64,000 bases of DNA from Ambrosia x helenae (lineage: Eukaryota; Streptophyta; Magnoliopsida; Asterales; Asteraceae), in assembly GCA_030844895.1 (NCBI GenBank), contig CM061234.1:12893573-12957572 (forward strand). The letters are read 5' to 3'. The first letter of the stretch is position 1; each line of letters starts with the position of its first letter. The notes under the pieces are model-generated. The model was not told the origin of the DNA. It ran no database searches and saw nothing but the letters and a program-made list of their open reading frames with translations. The position numbers were made by a program, and so were the translations under genes. Below are positions 10,577 through 20,331 of the stretch, one piece after another.

Positions 10577-11620
10577 TAATACTAATGCATGGGCCAGGTT
10601 ATTAATAGGAACGTAAATCAAAAGGTGACACCAAAGTCGGGCCACAGTTTTTATCCATAATGTGTTAACATATGTTATTACTAACATGTGTTATCCCATC
10701 TCATATGAGCCCCCATGTTTTTTTTTTGGGAAACAAAATAAATTATACCAGGAGTTTGATTTACTAACATGTGTTATCCCATCTCATGTGAGCCCCCAAT
10801 GTTTTTTTGGGAATCAAAATAAACCGTACCAGGAGTTTGGTCCCCTAACATGTGTTATTACTAACATTTGTTATCCCATCTCATATGAGCTCCCATGTTT
10901 TTTGGGAATCAACATAGTAATGCATGGGCCAGGTTACTAATAGGAACTTAAATCAAAAGGGGACACCAAAGTCGGGCCATAGTTTTTATCCATTATGTGT
11001 TAACATGTGTTATTACTAACATGTGTTGTTACTAACATGTGTTATCCCATCTCATATGAGCCCCCATGTTTTTTGGGAAACAAAATAAACTGTACCAGGT
11101 GTTTGATTTACTAACATGTGTTATCCTATCTCATGTGAGCCCCCATGTTTTTTTAGGGGATCAAAATAAACTGTACCAGAAGTTTGACTTACTAACATGT
11201 GTTATTAATAACATGTGTTATCCCATCTCATATGAGCTCCCATGTTTTTTGACTTACCATTATAATAGAACATCAATAAAAAACTAACATGTAGTTACTA
11301 ATAGGAAGTTAATAATAGAAAATTAAATCAAAAAGTCGGGCCACGTAGTTTTTATCCATCATTTGTTAACATATGTTATTACTAACATGTGTTATCCTAT
11401 CTCATATGAGCTCCCATGTGTTATTTGGGAATCAAAATAAATTGTACCAGGAGTTTGACTTGCCCTTACAATATAACATCCATAAAAACAACTAACATGT
11501 GTTAAATGTTGACACACGGTCACATAAGGTTCTTGCATTACTAATAGGAACCAGTAACCTGGTTCATGCATTACAAATAGGAACTTAATCAAAGGTGGAC
11601 ACCAAGGCGGGCCACATGGT
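10577..11620. repeat. Higher-order repeat array built on AACATGTGTTA
   Basis: Short blocks CTAACATGTGTTATCCCATC followed by TCATATGAGCCCCCATG and a TTTTGGGAA-CAAAATAAA segment repeat at roughly 80-bp spacing. A longer unit containing TAATAGGAACTTAAATCAAA and a CGGGCCA-AGTTTTTATCCAT block recurs at about 10586, 10920, 11300 and 11570. The block lies directly 3' of the Ulp1-like coding region. Units vary and there are no unique spacers, so it is not a CRISPR array. Confidence 0.8.
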
Positions 11621-12368
11621 TTTTGTTCATACATAATAAAGTTTTAAAATATAAACATGCACTGAATTATGACTTCAGGTACCATCACAGTTGCGGAAAG
11701 TACAACACAATAGAACATGAAGGCAACAATATGAGCTACGAAAAAAAGGTAATAATACAACACCATCACAGTTGCGGGAAGTACCATCACACTTGCCGGA
11801 TCTGTCATCTCAGTCTCTTTCTTACTGGATATGTTCTTGACTTCTTTCTTACTGGATCTGTCATCTCAGATCTAGAGATAAACACCTACAAAAAAAAAAA
11901 GATCTTGAACCATAAAGCATCATGTCACTACTCGTCTCTCGTGGGCCACTTTCACCGGATCTGGGTTGCGGTGGTTACCCAGATCTGGAAGTACAAATCC
12001 GATATCTCTCATGACTTGTTTTCATCTTCAAAAGCCCTCTATTAGTTAACCAAATTCAGAAGGTAAGCTTGATTAAAGTTTATTGATAAATGGTGTTTTA
12101 TGGAGAAGTGTTTGATGGAGAAATATGAGTGAGAGAGTGTGTGTGTTTTGTATCTTGGTGGATGTATATGAGAGAGGTTATCTTCATCAAGAAAAGGTTA
12201 AATTGTGTAATGAGAGAGAGAGAGAGAGGGGATGGAAAAATGAGATATAACTTACCCAAACTACACTTGAACTAAAATGGAGAAGAGGTGATGTAGAGCA
12301 ATGAGGCCCTCTAGATGGGGTTTTTAGAGTTTTCACAAGTCAAGTTGGTTTTCTATTTAGAATTCCCG
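11621..12368. other. Distal part of the candidate Mutator-like element
   Basis: Non-coding. It has short repeats of ACCATCACAGTTGCGG-like words near 11680 and 11763-11800, a TTTCTTACTGGAT repeat near 11817-11855, a (GA)n run near 12211-12229, and the terminal-repeat-like end at about 12310-12368. No gene was recognised. Confidence 0.5.
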
Positions 12369-12578
12369 TATATATATAAAATTTCGTCTTCTTTCGTCGT
12401 ATACTAATCTACTTGCCATTTCGCTTTTCAAATTATCTGTTTTTGGTACACTGAGAAAAACATTAAAAACTAAGTAATTTACTTGAGAATCCTAACTGGT
12501 AAAAATATTAACAATCTAGCATGTATACCAAATACTCTCAAATATGCCAATATTGGCAAGCAATTAGTAACCCAGCAA

Positions 12579-12879
12579 GACTATGTATAATGGTGAGTTA
12601 ATTTCAAGCCCTTCTCTTGATCATTTAGTGACATGTGTCATGTGGGTCTCACATAAAACTTGAAAGGGCTTGAAATTAACAAGGGGTGTAGTTGTTTCAA
12701 GCCCTTTCCAATCATTACTTAATTTTTTTTTATGAAATTTAAAACAAATAATGTGATTGGTGGATGAAAGTTGGAGAGATTTGATTAGTTGGTGATATGT
12801 TGTTTGAAAAATGAAATCTTTCACGCTTGAAGCATACGAGCCCCTTTCACGCCCATTTAACCTATCACTACACATGGTC
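12579..12879. mobile_element. Tourist-like MITE (Harbinger type)
   Basis: The left end GACTATGTATAATGG and the reverse complement of the right end GACCATGTGTAGTGA are clear terminal inverted repeats 301 bp apart. The flanks are CAA on the left and TAA on the right, a slightly decayed 3-bp target site. The ends resemble those of the Harbinger element at 54708-56822 (GACC/GACA...CGTAGTGGGG), so that group may have mobilised it (inference). Non-coding inside. Confidence 0.7.
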
Positions 12880-12893
12880 TAAATGTGAGACAT

Positions 12894-12895
<2 letters not shown>

Positions 12896-12931
<36 letters not shown>
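12896..12931. repeat. (TA)n microsatellite
   Basis: About 18 uninterrupted TA dinucleotides. Confidence 0.95.
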
Positions 12932-12934
<3 letters not shown>

Positions 12935-13905
12935 GGCGTTTGGGAGCCCAAAGTATTGTTGTAGTGGTGCGTATAAAAATCCCGATTAATCACCGATTAC
13001 TCGGTGATTAATCGTTAGTCCTCACTTTACTGATTAATTTTTGGCTAATCACTCAATTAATCGGTGTCGCGATTAATCACCGGTTAGTCAGACCAAATTG
13101 GCCCTAGTCGGACCTAAAATACTTAAAATTAGGTAAAAATGAATTCGAGCGGGTCAAAACTTGAGCAAATCAATCAAATAAACAAGTTTTTACCTCAAAA
13201 TTGGATGATAATCGATTATTTAGAAGCAAAATCAATGAAACTCCATGAACCCTAGTTGTTTCTGATGGTTCCTTACGATGAAAGAAGGAATGGGTGGGAA
13301 AAAACGGGATATGGAGAACGATGGAAGTGATTATGGTTATTTAAGTTTGTGTATTTTAATATTAACCCCCCTCCATATTCACTAGTTTATCCTAAACTTC
13401 TAAGGGTATGTTTGGCAAGGAGCTTTTAAGAAAAAACACTTACACAATAAAAAACCTTGTTTGGTTGAAGAGCTGGAAGCTTTTAGGTTAGGAGAAAAAA
13501 CTCTATAGTGAAAATCTACTACTACTAGCTTTTAAGAAAAAAAACTCTACTAGCTACAAGCTTTTAATTAGTAAATGACACAAATAGCCATTCTATTTTA
13601 AAAACAAAATAAAAACCTTCCTTACAAGTTTTTAATTATGCTCATTTTGGTCATTTTATACATTTTATTAAAAGCTCCAGCTAATCTATCAAACATCAAA
13701 ATATATTTAAAAAGCTTCCAGCTAGCGGCTTCCAGCTAGTTTTGCCAAACAATACCTAAATTTATACATATAAGGTACAAAATTAACATTATATGTGTAT
13801 AAATTTGGAAAATATATATAAAACCTAATCCGATTAATCCCGATTAATCCTGATTAATCCTTAGTCAGTACCCCACCGACTGACTAGCGCCTAACGATTT
13901 CTATA
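12932..13905. other. Transposon-like segment with GATTAATC words at both ends
   Basis: The left part (12960-13090) and right part (13820-13890) both repeat CGATTAATC-type words, and TTAGTC words occur near both ends. This looks like the two ends of an older element split by the MITE at 13404-13756. No clean target duplication was found. No protein is encoded. Confidence 0.4.
13404..13756. mobile_element. Tourist-like MITE with TAA target duplication
   Basis: The left end GGGTATGTTTGGCAAGG and the reverse complement of the right end GGTATTGTTTGGCAAAAC are imperfect terminal inverted repeats. TAA flanks both sides exactly (13401-13403 and 13757-13759). Length is 353 bp and it is non-coding. 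The GTTTGGC end is the PIF/Harbinger style also seen at 2030-2041. Confidence 0.8.
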
Positions 13906-14567
13906 TCTATCTATACATATAATAAACCAAAGCCATTTTAATGACATGGCATTCAAAGAGAGTATTCTCTTCATTAAGTGTGCCAAGTGTCATCCCATGT
14001 GGCAAGTGCTTTATTTTAGGAAAATAATAATTTAAAATTTAAAAACAAAATTAGATTTTTATCTCTAATGTTTTCTCCCATAACTTTTAAACGTTAATAT
14101 CTTTTATATACGAGATTTTTTAAAGAAAAAAATTACACCAAATTAACGAGCGTTTTATTATCTTTCTAACGGGTACCATAGTGCTATATAAAATACGGAG
14201 AAAAAAACGACTATTTTTGTGTGGTTTTGTTCATACTGGAAAAAAACACAAAGTGTTCAGGTTATTCATTAATCATGTATAGGCAAGTCATTAGTTATGT
14301 TCAAACCAGTAAATATGATTTTTATTTACAACATGTGTTAGCATTGGAGTTGTACATTGTTTTAGGTTACGTTTTAATATTTGAGTTATACAATGTTTAA
14401 GGTTATGCACTAACATTTAAGATACATTGTTAATTGTTTTAGGTTAAGTGATACTCGAAGCTTTCTTGCATGTAACTGTAAAACACATCAGTCTAAGTCT
14501 ATTTCAGGTGTAAAATTGATATTTCAAATTAGATTTCTCAACCCGGGACGCTCCCGGGATATATTAG
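13906..14567 (+). mobile_element. Non-autonomous Helitron
   Basis: It starts TCTATCTATACATATAATAA after an A and ends with the hairpin CCCGGGACGCTCCCGGG followed by ATATATTAG and a host T. These are Helitron signatures (TC start, 3' hairpin, CTRR-like end, A|T insertion site), with TTAG in place of CTAG. A closely related copy starts with the same bases at 50658. It contains one AACATGTGTTA word near 14330. Confidence 0.8.
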
Positions 14568-14674
14568 TTTAAAAAAACTTGTGGGTTTGGGTCGGGCCTG
14601 GGATTAGGTGATACCCGACCCAATTACCTTTTTTTATATTAGAATATGATAACTTTTGGCAGAGATTTGTTTAA

Positions 14675-14714
<40 letters not shown>

Positions 14715-15069
14715 TTCATTAATCATATATTGGCAAGTCATTAATTATGTTGTCATATTAAATATTTTATTATGTCATATTAGATATTTCAACCCGGGAC
14801 GCTCTCCAACAAGTAATTGCTATGTTTTCTTTTTCTACTATATTCTGAAATAGCTCAAATCTTATTGTATGCAGTTAAAGACCTTTGACTGAATGTTTTA
14901 GGTGTTGATATTGTAAGGTGAAATGGATCTTTTGGTATATTTTTTTTTTAAAAGTATCTAATGTAAATTGATACATAGATGTCATTTTTATAGTTTAGAT
15001 ACTTCTAATTTTATTCACTTTACTTAGATTTCTCAACCCGGGACGCTCCCGGGGTATAAGCTACTATAG
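14568..15069 (+). mobile_element. Helitron-family fragments with an (AAT)n run
   Basis: Two blocks resemble the Helitron region at 50.2-52.2 kb: a GTGGGTTTGGGTCGGGCCTG block near 14580, and the GGCAAGTCATTAATTATG block at about 14728 followed by a hairpin-like CCCGGGACGCTC. A further CCCGGGACGCTCCCGGG hairpin lies at 15037-15053 with a degraded end after it. An (AAT)n run spans about 14676-14713. The pieces are truncated and have no clear 5' ends. Confidence 0.6.
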
Positions 15070-15388
15070 TTATGAACATAAATATTTAAACAGACACGAA
15101 TCTAGAAAGGGTTTATATAAACCGCAACTTTTCCAAATATCTTTTGTTACAAACTTCATATGAACTAATTTTATTAGACAATATTACCCCTCACACACCA
15201 GTTTCTTACCTTTACATACAAGGACAATACTGTCCAATTCACAATCGGCCCACTCCCGAATAGATGGGCTTTTTTTCCAAAAGCTAAAGCAACTACATCC
15301 AGATAACTGCAGCAATGTTAACTTGTACATTGTGCCTTGAAACTTGCAATCAGCTTTGGTTTTGAAATTTTAGCTCTAAAGAAAAAAG

Positions 15389-16993
15389 CTAGCCCAACAA
15401 AAACAAGAAGAAAATGATTAAAGAGATTGTGCCACCAAAAGGCTGAGTGTTTGTTGACCCACCCATTGCCAAACCAGCTAACCATGATTCATTAGCCTCA
15501 AGAGCTTCGGTTCCTGACTCGGATCCGGATACTGAACCGGATCCTGTGTCTGGTTCAGAGCCCAACCCTGAACCTGACAATGAAGCGTACCCATATCCGG
15601 ATTCTGTAACTGATCCGGGTATGGACTCATCACCCTCGTCTAGGGTGCCATCCGTGGTAACGGTGGTAGTTGTTGCTGGAGGAGACATGTCACTTGAAGA
15701 TTTCTGACTGGCAAAACACAAATGCACCAATTAAATGTTGTACATTCTTAACATTAGGTGGTGGTGAACATTTTTGTCAAGTATGTAACACATAGTTGTA
15801 CTTTGTCGTAATGTTGTATCATGTATAAATATAGCATATGCATAGGATGTTGTTCTCAACAGTACCTTATGTAATAATGGTAGCATAATATATTACACGG
15901 AATAATAAACAAAAATGTTAGAAAATAATGAAAATGGTGATTTTCAACGAGTTGTTCTATATAAATAGCAATTTTGATCAAAGTTAGATAAAAAATTGAT
16001 TATAAATTTTTTTTTTAAATACAAATTTTCTTGAAAGTTAGCTAACCTTGGCATAGAAGGACAAAATGTGACCGTGTAATCTGCTCCAGCGCATGTAAAC
16101 GTGCTAGTTGGATCATCATACGCGTAGCTATACGATCTAGGACAGGCCATCTTAAACATCTGGGAATACACCGACGGCTTACAAGTAGCGGGCGTATTAT
16201 ACGCACCGCTACAACAATACTCTGGGCTCCCAAACGCCTCACACGCGCTTTTACAACCATGACCCGACTCTACCCTTAGCTCACTCGGGCACTGAAGGTT
16301 CAAGTCATTAACACACCCGGTTGTTGCACACAAACCCGACCCGCCCGAAACCTCCACAATCATAGCTATGTTATACCCGTCTACCAAACTGACGTCATAG
16401 AAGTCTGACCCGCCTGTTGTTCCTAATGTGAACTCTGCCAGTGTTGCTGGCGGTGCGGCTCCGGCCCCATTGCATTCTAGCTGTCTGGAGCCGCAGTCGC
16501 CAGTTTGGCATGAGCCCGAACCGGATCTGTCGAATTTGCATCCGGTTCGGGCCCAGAAACGGCCCGACCAGCCGGTTGGAGCCCGGAATGAACGGGAGTT
16601 TTGTTCCGGAAGCTCGAAACCGGTGGTGTCCAGAGATGGACTACCAGCATTGGCCAGTATACCTGGCCATACTGTGTAGTCACATTTGTTGACAAATGTG
16701 AATGTTGCTCCAAAAACACCTGCAAATGAAAAAAAAATGTAACTAGCAAAAGCCATGTGGTATAGCGATATCAAGTTGTGTAGAAAAGGTGAACAAATGT
16801 GTAAATTTAGAAGTAGAACTAGTGGTGTATGAGTTAGTCATAAAATAAAAGTAATCAAGAAAATCTATATGGGAATTAAGAAAATAATAATAATATTAAT
16901 AGATTAATGAAAGAATGTACCTCTAGGGAATAATGAGATAGCAAAAAAGAGAGTGAGGAAATGTGTGACAAAGGAAGAACAAAGCAGATCCAT
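15389..16993 (-). CDS. Thaumatin-like protein (PR-5 family), GPI-anchor type
   Basis: Three exons: 16993-16921, 16719-16047 and 15707-15389, with GT-AG introns and matching phases, give 354 residues. Residues 1 to about 28 form a signal peptide (hydrophobic FLTLFFAISLF). The thaumatin domain follows from ATFTFVNKCDYTVWPG, with many cysteines and landmarks such as SRSFRAPTGWSGRFWARTGC, TGDCGS, EFTLG and FYDVSLVDGYN, ending near TVTFCP. A Ser/Gly/Pro/Thr-rich linker then leads to a hydrophobic C-terminus (TISLIIFFLFLLG), the pattern of a GPI-anchor signal. The protein should be secreted and held at the plasma membrane or wall. Family members act in defence or binding of wall glucans; the substrate here is unknown. 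The gene looks intact. Confidence 0.92.
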
Positions 16994-17201
16994 GTTGAAG
17001 GTGTTGAGAAGGATGGGAAATTAGGACGTTGCCACTACCCACAAATGGTAGGAAAACAGAATTATTTATCCCTCAAAGAACAAAGGGTGGAGAATGGAGA
17101 TAGGGGTACCCATGCTTCTACTTAATTTGTACATTATTGTTGTTACTTTATCGGAAGAAAAAATATCAGTTTTTAACGGTTCTATTTTTGTTTATAAAAC
17201 A

Positions 17202-17399
17202 CTAGGTTAGTACCCGTGCGAAGCACGGGATTTTCTACATTATTATTCATAACGAATATAACTTATTATATAAAAAAACTAACATACGGTGTTAATTGAT
17301 TATTGACATATTCAAACATAATGTCATAGCTGCATTGGTAAGTTCACATAATAGCAAGTATTCAAAATCATTTTTTAATAGAAATAGTAAAGTCAATCA
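17202..17399 (-). mobile_element. Helitron 3' end on the minus strand, 5' truncated
   Basis: On the minus strand the hairpin CCCGTGCTTCGCACGGG is followed by TACTAAC and CTAG, then a host T, which is the canonical Helitron 3' end. Its other end is cut by the Helitron that starts at 17400. Confidence 0.7.
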
Positions 17400-18118
17400 T
17401 CTATTCTATATATAATTAAAACATGAAGGGCCTTATGAATAGTATATGTTTTGGACAGATTTTGAAATTTATTTACGAAATTGCCATCATGATTTTGAAA
17501 CTTATTTACGTTTCATGATTTTTTAACTGTATTTACGTTTCTGCCATCTTTCACATTGGTTTCCAAGTTGCTTTTACCTACCTATAGGTCATTTATGAAT
17601 TGGGTTTTGTCTTATCTATGACTCATAATTTTTATTTTATTTTAACATTGGTTGTACTAGAAGGATACTGTGATTTTTTGGTTTTAAACATTGTATGACC
17701 TAATAATTTCATTAAATGTTTTTTTTTATCTATTTGATGAATTGATTTCGATTTTTGATTTAGTTGTTTTTTGGTTAGATTATAGCGTGTAACAGTGATT
17801 TATCTATTTAGATCGTGTCACATACTCACAAATTCATCTCCAAGCTTCGTTCTCTTTTAAAAATAAAAAATAACTATTGTGATTCATCCATTTAATTCTC
17901 TCAACATGTGCATATACCACATAGCGTGTGATGAAACTAACTGATTATAATTAGTAAGCTATAGTGAGTGTAGTTGTCCGCGAACATTACTGTTCCCAAT
18001 ATTTGTAATATCAAAAATGCTATCGGTGATCGCTTTTATAGTGTCTGATGAGCTGAAACAATAAAGAACAAAGACAGGCCAACCAAACTCCCGCGCGTAG
18101 CGCGGGTGAAAATACTAG
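17400..18118 (+). mobile_element. Non-autonomous Helitron
   Basis: It begins TCTATTCTATATATAATTAA after an A (17399) and ends with the hairpin CCCGCGCGTAGCGCGGG, TGAAAATA and CTAG (18115-18118) before a T. That is a complete 719-bp Helitron with an A|T insertion site and no coding sequence. It inserted next to, or within, the minus-strand Helitron at 17202, so the two 3' ends face outward. Confidence 0.8.
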
Positions 18119-18133
18119 TTGCAATCAAAGTAT

Positions 18134-18271
18134 GTTTACTAAGGTCTGTTTCAGAGTAGTAGGTCTGTTAAGAAAATATGTCTGAAACAGTTATTGCTTT
18201 AAACAGCTGAATAGCTATTTAAGACAGATCCCCTTAATAGACTCATTGCTCTTAAACAAACCTTAGTAAAC
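18134..18271. mobile_element. Short foldback element (MITE-like)
   Basis: The left end GTTTACTAAGGTCTGTTT is the inverse complement, with one mismatch, of the right end AAACAAACCTTAGTAAAC. The element is 138 bp and non-coding. A target duplication could not be told apart from the repeat itself. Confidence 0.6.
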
Positions 18272-18273
18272 AG

Positions 18274-18850
18274 TGTCAAAATAGTCGGCACAGATTTCAC
18301 TTTATTCCCAAGAATCAATAACACAGTTTACAAATCTGTGACGAATACAAAATACACAAAAACCTCACTACAACTCTCAAAGAACACTCTATGATTATCA
18401 CAAGATAACCAATCACAAACACTCAGAGATGCACAAGTTATCAGATCAAGATGATCTGAATAACACAAACCCTAGATACAGTGTGACAGAGAGAGACTTT
18501 CAGAGAGTACGAAAGAAGAGAGGATCAAAAACTAAACAAGAGAGCAGGGCAAAGGCTTATATAGCCAGAAACTAGCCTCGGGAGAAAACACACCCAAGGC
18601 AACCACAGCCACACGATCAAGCCAAGCAAACACACTGGAAGCAAATCTGGACCATCAAACTAGCTCCGTAAATAGGAATGGGGATCGCTGACGTGGACAG
18701 GCCCACAGCTGGGCTAAGACGAGCACAACTGGGCCGGGACAACTGGGCTCACTACCAACCACGCTTCTGGGCTCTAAAACAACTAGACTTCTGGGCTCTT
18801 TATCAACCAGGCTCCAAAATCAACTAAGCCCACCTGCAAAAGCTTATGCA
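18274..18850 (-). mobile_element. LTR-like segment (copia style), probably solo or fragmentary
   Basis: Read on the minus strand it has a TATATAAG box near 18560, a pyrimidine-rich start region, and an AATAAAG signal near 18302. It ends ...GTGCCGACTATTTTGACA at 18274. This order of promoter, transcript start and poly(A) signal ending in CA is LTR-like. The upstream limit and target duplication were not found, so the type is inferred. Confidence 0.45.
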
Positions 18851-19049
18851 ATATATTTTATAAATTGTATAAAAAATATTTTATAAAATGTAAAAAGAAA
18901 TAAAATTGTTATATAAAAATGTTACATTTTTAACAGATCCACTCATAAATAACTATTATCAAACCAAAAAAATATAGCTAAATAAAGGAGTGACAAAATA
19001 TGAATGTTAGCTTAGATAATAGCACTCGCGAAACTTCCAACCCCAGCAT

Positions 19050-20182
19050 TGTGATACCACGCAATTTCAGGTTCTCTCTTTAACTAAACTCTAGTTACAT
19101 TCCTTGCATTCTACTTAACTAGGGTTAGCTAGATAGGTCACACGTCGCACATTTATAGGTTAATAACTGCAGGAAGTGGTAATTCAGGGAATTACCAGAC
19201 TATATACATGAGTAGTGAACCTCGGACGTTGGTGAACGGTGAAATTAGATAATTGTGAATTAATTGATTGAGGTTGATTACAATTACGCGCTTCTATGAC
19301 ACTCTGTGAAACTATGTGCAAACTATATGTGATTACGCGAACTTAAACCGAAAACGTTAATAAAAATCGTAATGGGTGGACCATTAGGATGGTTGGGGTC
19401 TTAACACATGGGGTTACACTTGTTATCGTCCAAAATAGCGAAAACATCGAAGAAAACACGCGAGACAACGAAGCAGGCCACCCGGAGCGGGCCGGGGAGG
19501 AGTGAGCGGCCGCTCACTCCCTCCGGGCGGCCGCTCGCAGGGCCCTGACGCCACTAAACCGACTTAACTCCCTATTTAAGCAATCTTAAGCCTCTTGTAT
19601 CCCCTAAACTCAACCCTGATCGCCCCCTACTGCCTAGTTACGAAAATATTAACCCCAAACACCTGCTAAGGCTCAAGAACATCGATCGGGAAGCTTGGAG
19701 AGCATTCGGTTGATAGTTTTGAAGTGCTTGCGATATAACATTCAATCTCTTGTGTTTTAATCTTCTTTAATATGTTATTAAAACCTTATAACCATGTTTG
19801 TCCAAGTCTGAAACACTTTTGTAAAAGTTAAAACTTGATGCTTATAGAGATTAAAAGAATTAATCATGTTGTTATGTAATGGATAGTATGTGTTTTGCAT
19901 GATTATGCATCTTCTTGATGTTTTAGACTTCTAGGGTTTATGAATGATGATGTTTATGATGTATCATTAGGGTTTTGATCAGATGTGGCTCTTATTAATG
20001 TTGTATGATGATTGTTAGGTGTTATTGATTGATAATATGCAACTAGGGTTTGATATAATTGATGATATTGCATGATTAAAATCTGGACAGAATCTGAATG
20101 TCGACTTGTAGGGTCTGTTACGTGGCTTGCAAGTAATTGTTTTGATCGATTCTTTGCATGAATGGATTGTACATGGTCTTAG
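19050..20182 (+). repeat. Element A left (5') LTR, 3'-truncated
   Basis: It matches 44332-45460 nearly end to end, then diverges abruptly after ATGGTCTTAG. The missing 3' part includes the region with the splice-donor-like GGTGAGT seen in the right LTR. A 22-bp perfect palindrome centred on GAGCGGCCGCTC lies near 19499-19520 and is kept in the right LTR at 44781-44802. Confidence 0.8.
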
Positions 20183-20331
20183 CTTCTTATGATCAATGAT
20201 AGGGTGGTTGATGCCCTCACATCTTTCCAAGCCAGTAAAGACTTATTCTGCTAAAACATTCTTTTCCCTTGACTTCAGCAATTGAACTTCCTTATTCCTT
20301 GAACGCAGATGCCGCAACAATAACTCGTTAG

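Larger units (their letters stand above)
2738..12368 (+). mobile_element. Candidate Mutator-like element carrying a Ulp1-type protease gene
   Basis: The left boundary (GGGGATGGATATTATGAAAA) and the reverse complement of the right boundary (CGGGAATTCTAAATAGAAAA) are alignable over roughly 50-60 bases, with shared GAAAACC and AAAAC/GAAAC blocks. Both are flanked by TATATATATA (2728-2737 and 12369-12378), which would be a 10-bp target duplication. Ulp1-like genes inside Mutator-like elements are known in plants (Kaonashi-type MULEs). The weak points are the imperfect ends and the low-complexity flanks. No transposase was found inside. A solo LTR was inserted later at 6954-8412. Confidence 0.5.

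Noticed and set aside
10577..11620. CRISPR-like repeat array
   Set aside because: Units vary in length and sequence, spacers are themselves repeated, there are no cas genes, and the DNA is plant nuclear.
15447..15707. Plus-strand Asp/Pro/Ser-rich frame
   Set aside because: It is antisense to exon 3 of the thaumatin-like gene, which has matching splice phases and a GPI-type end.
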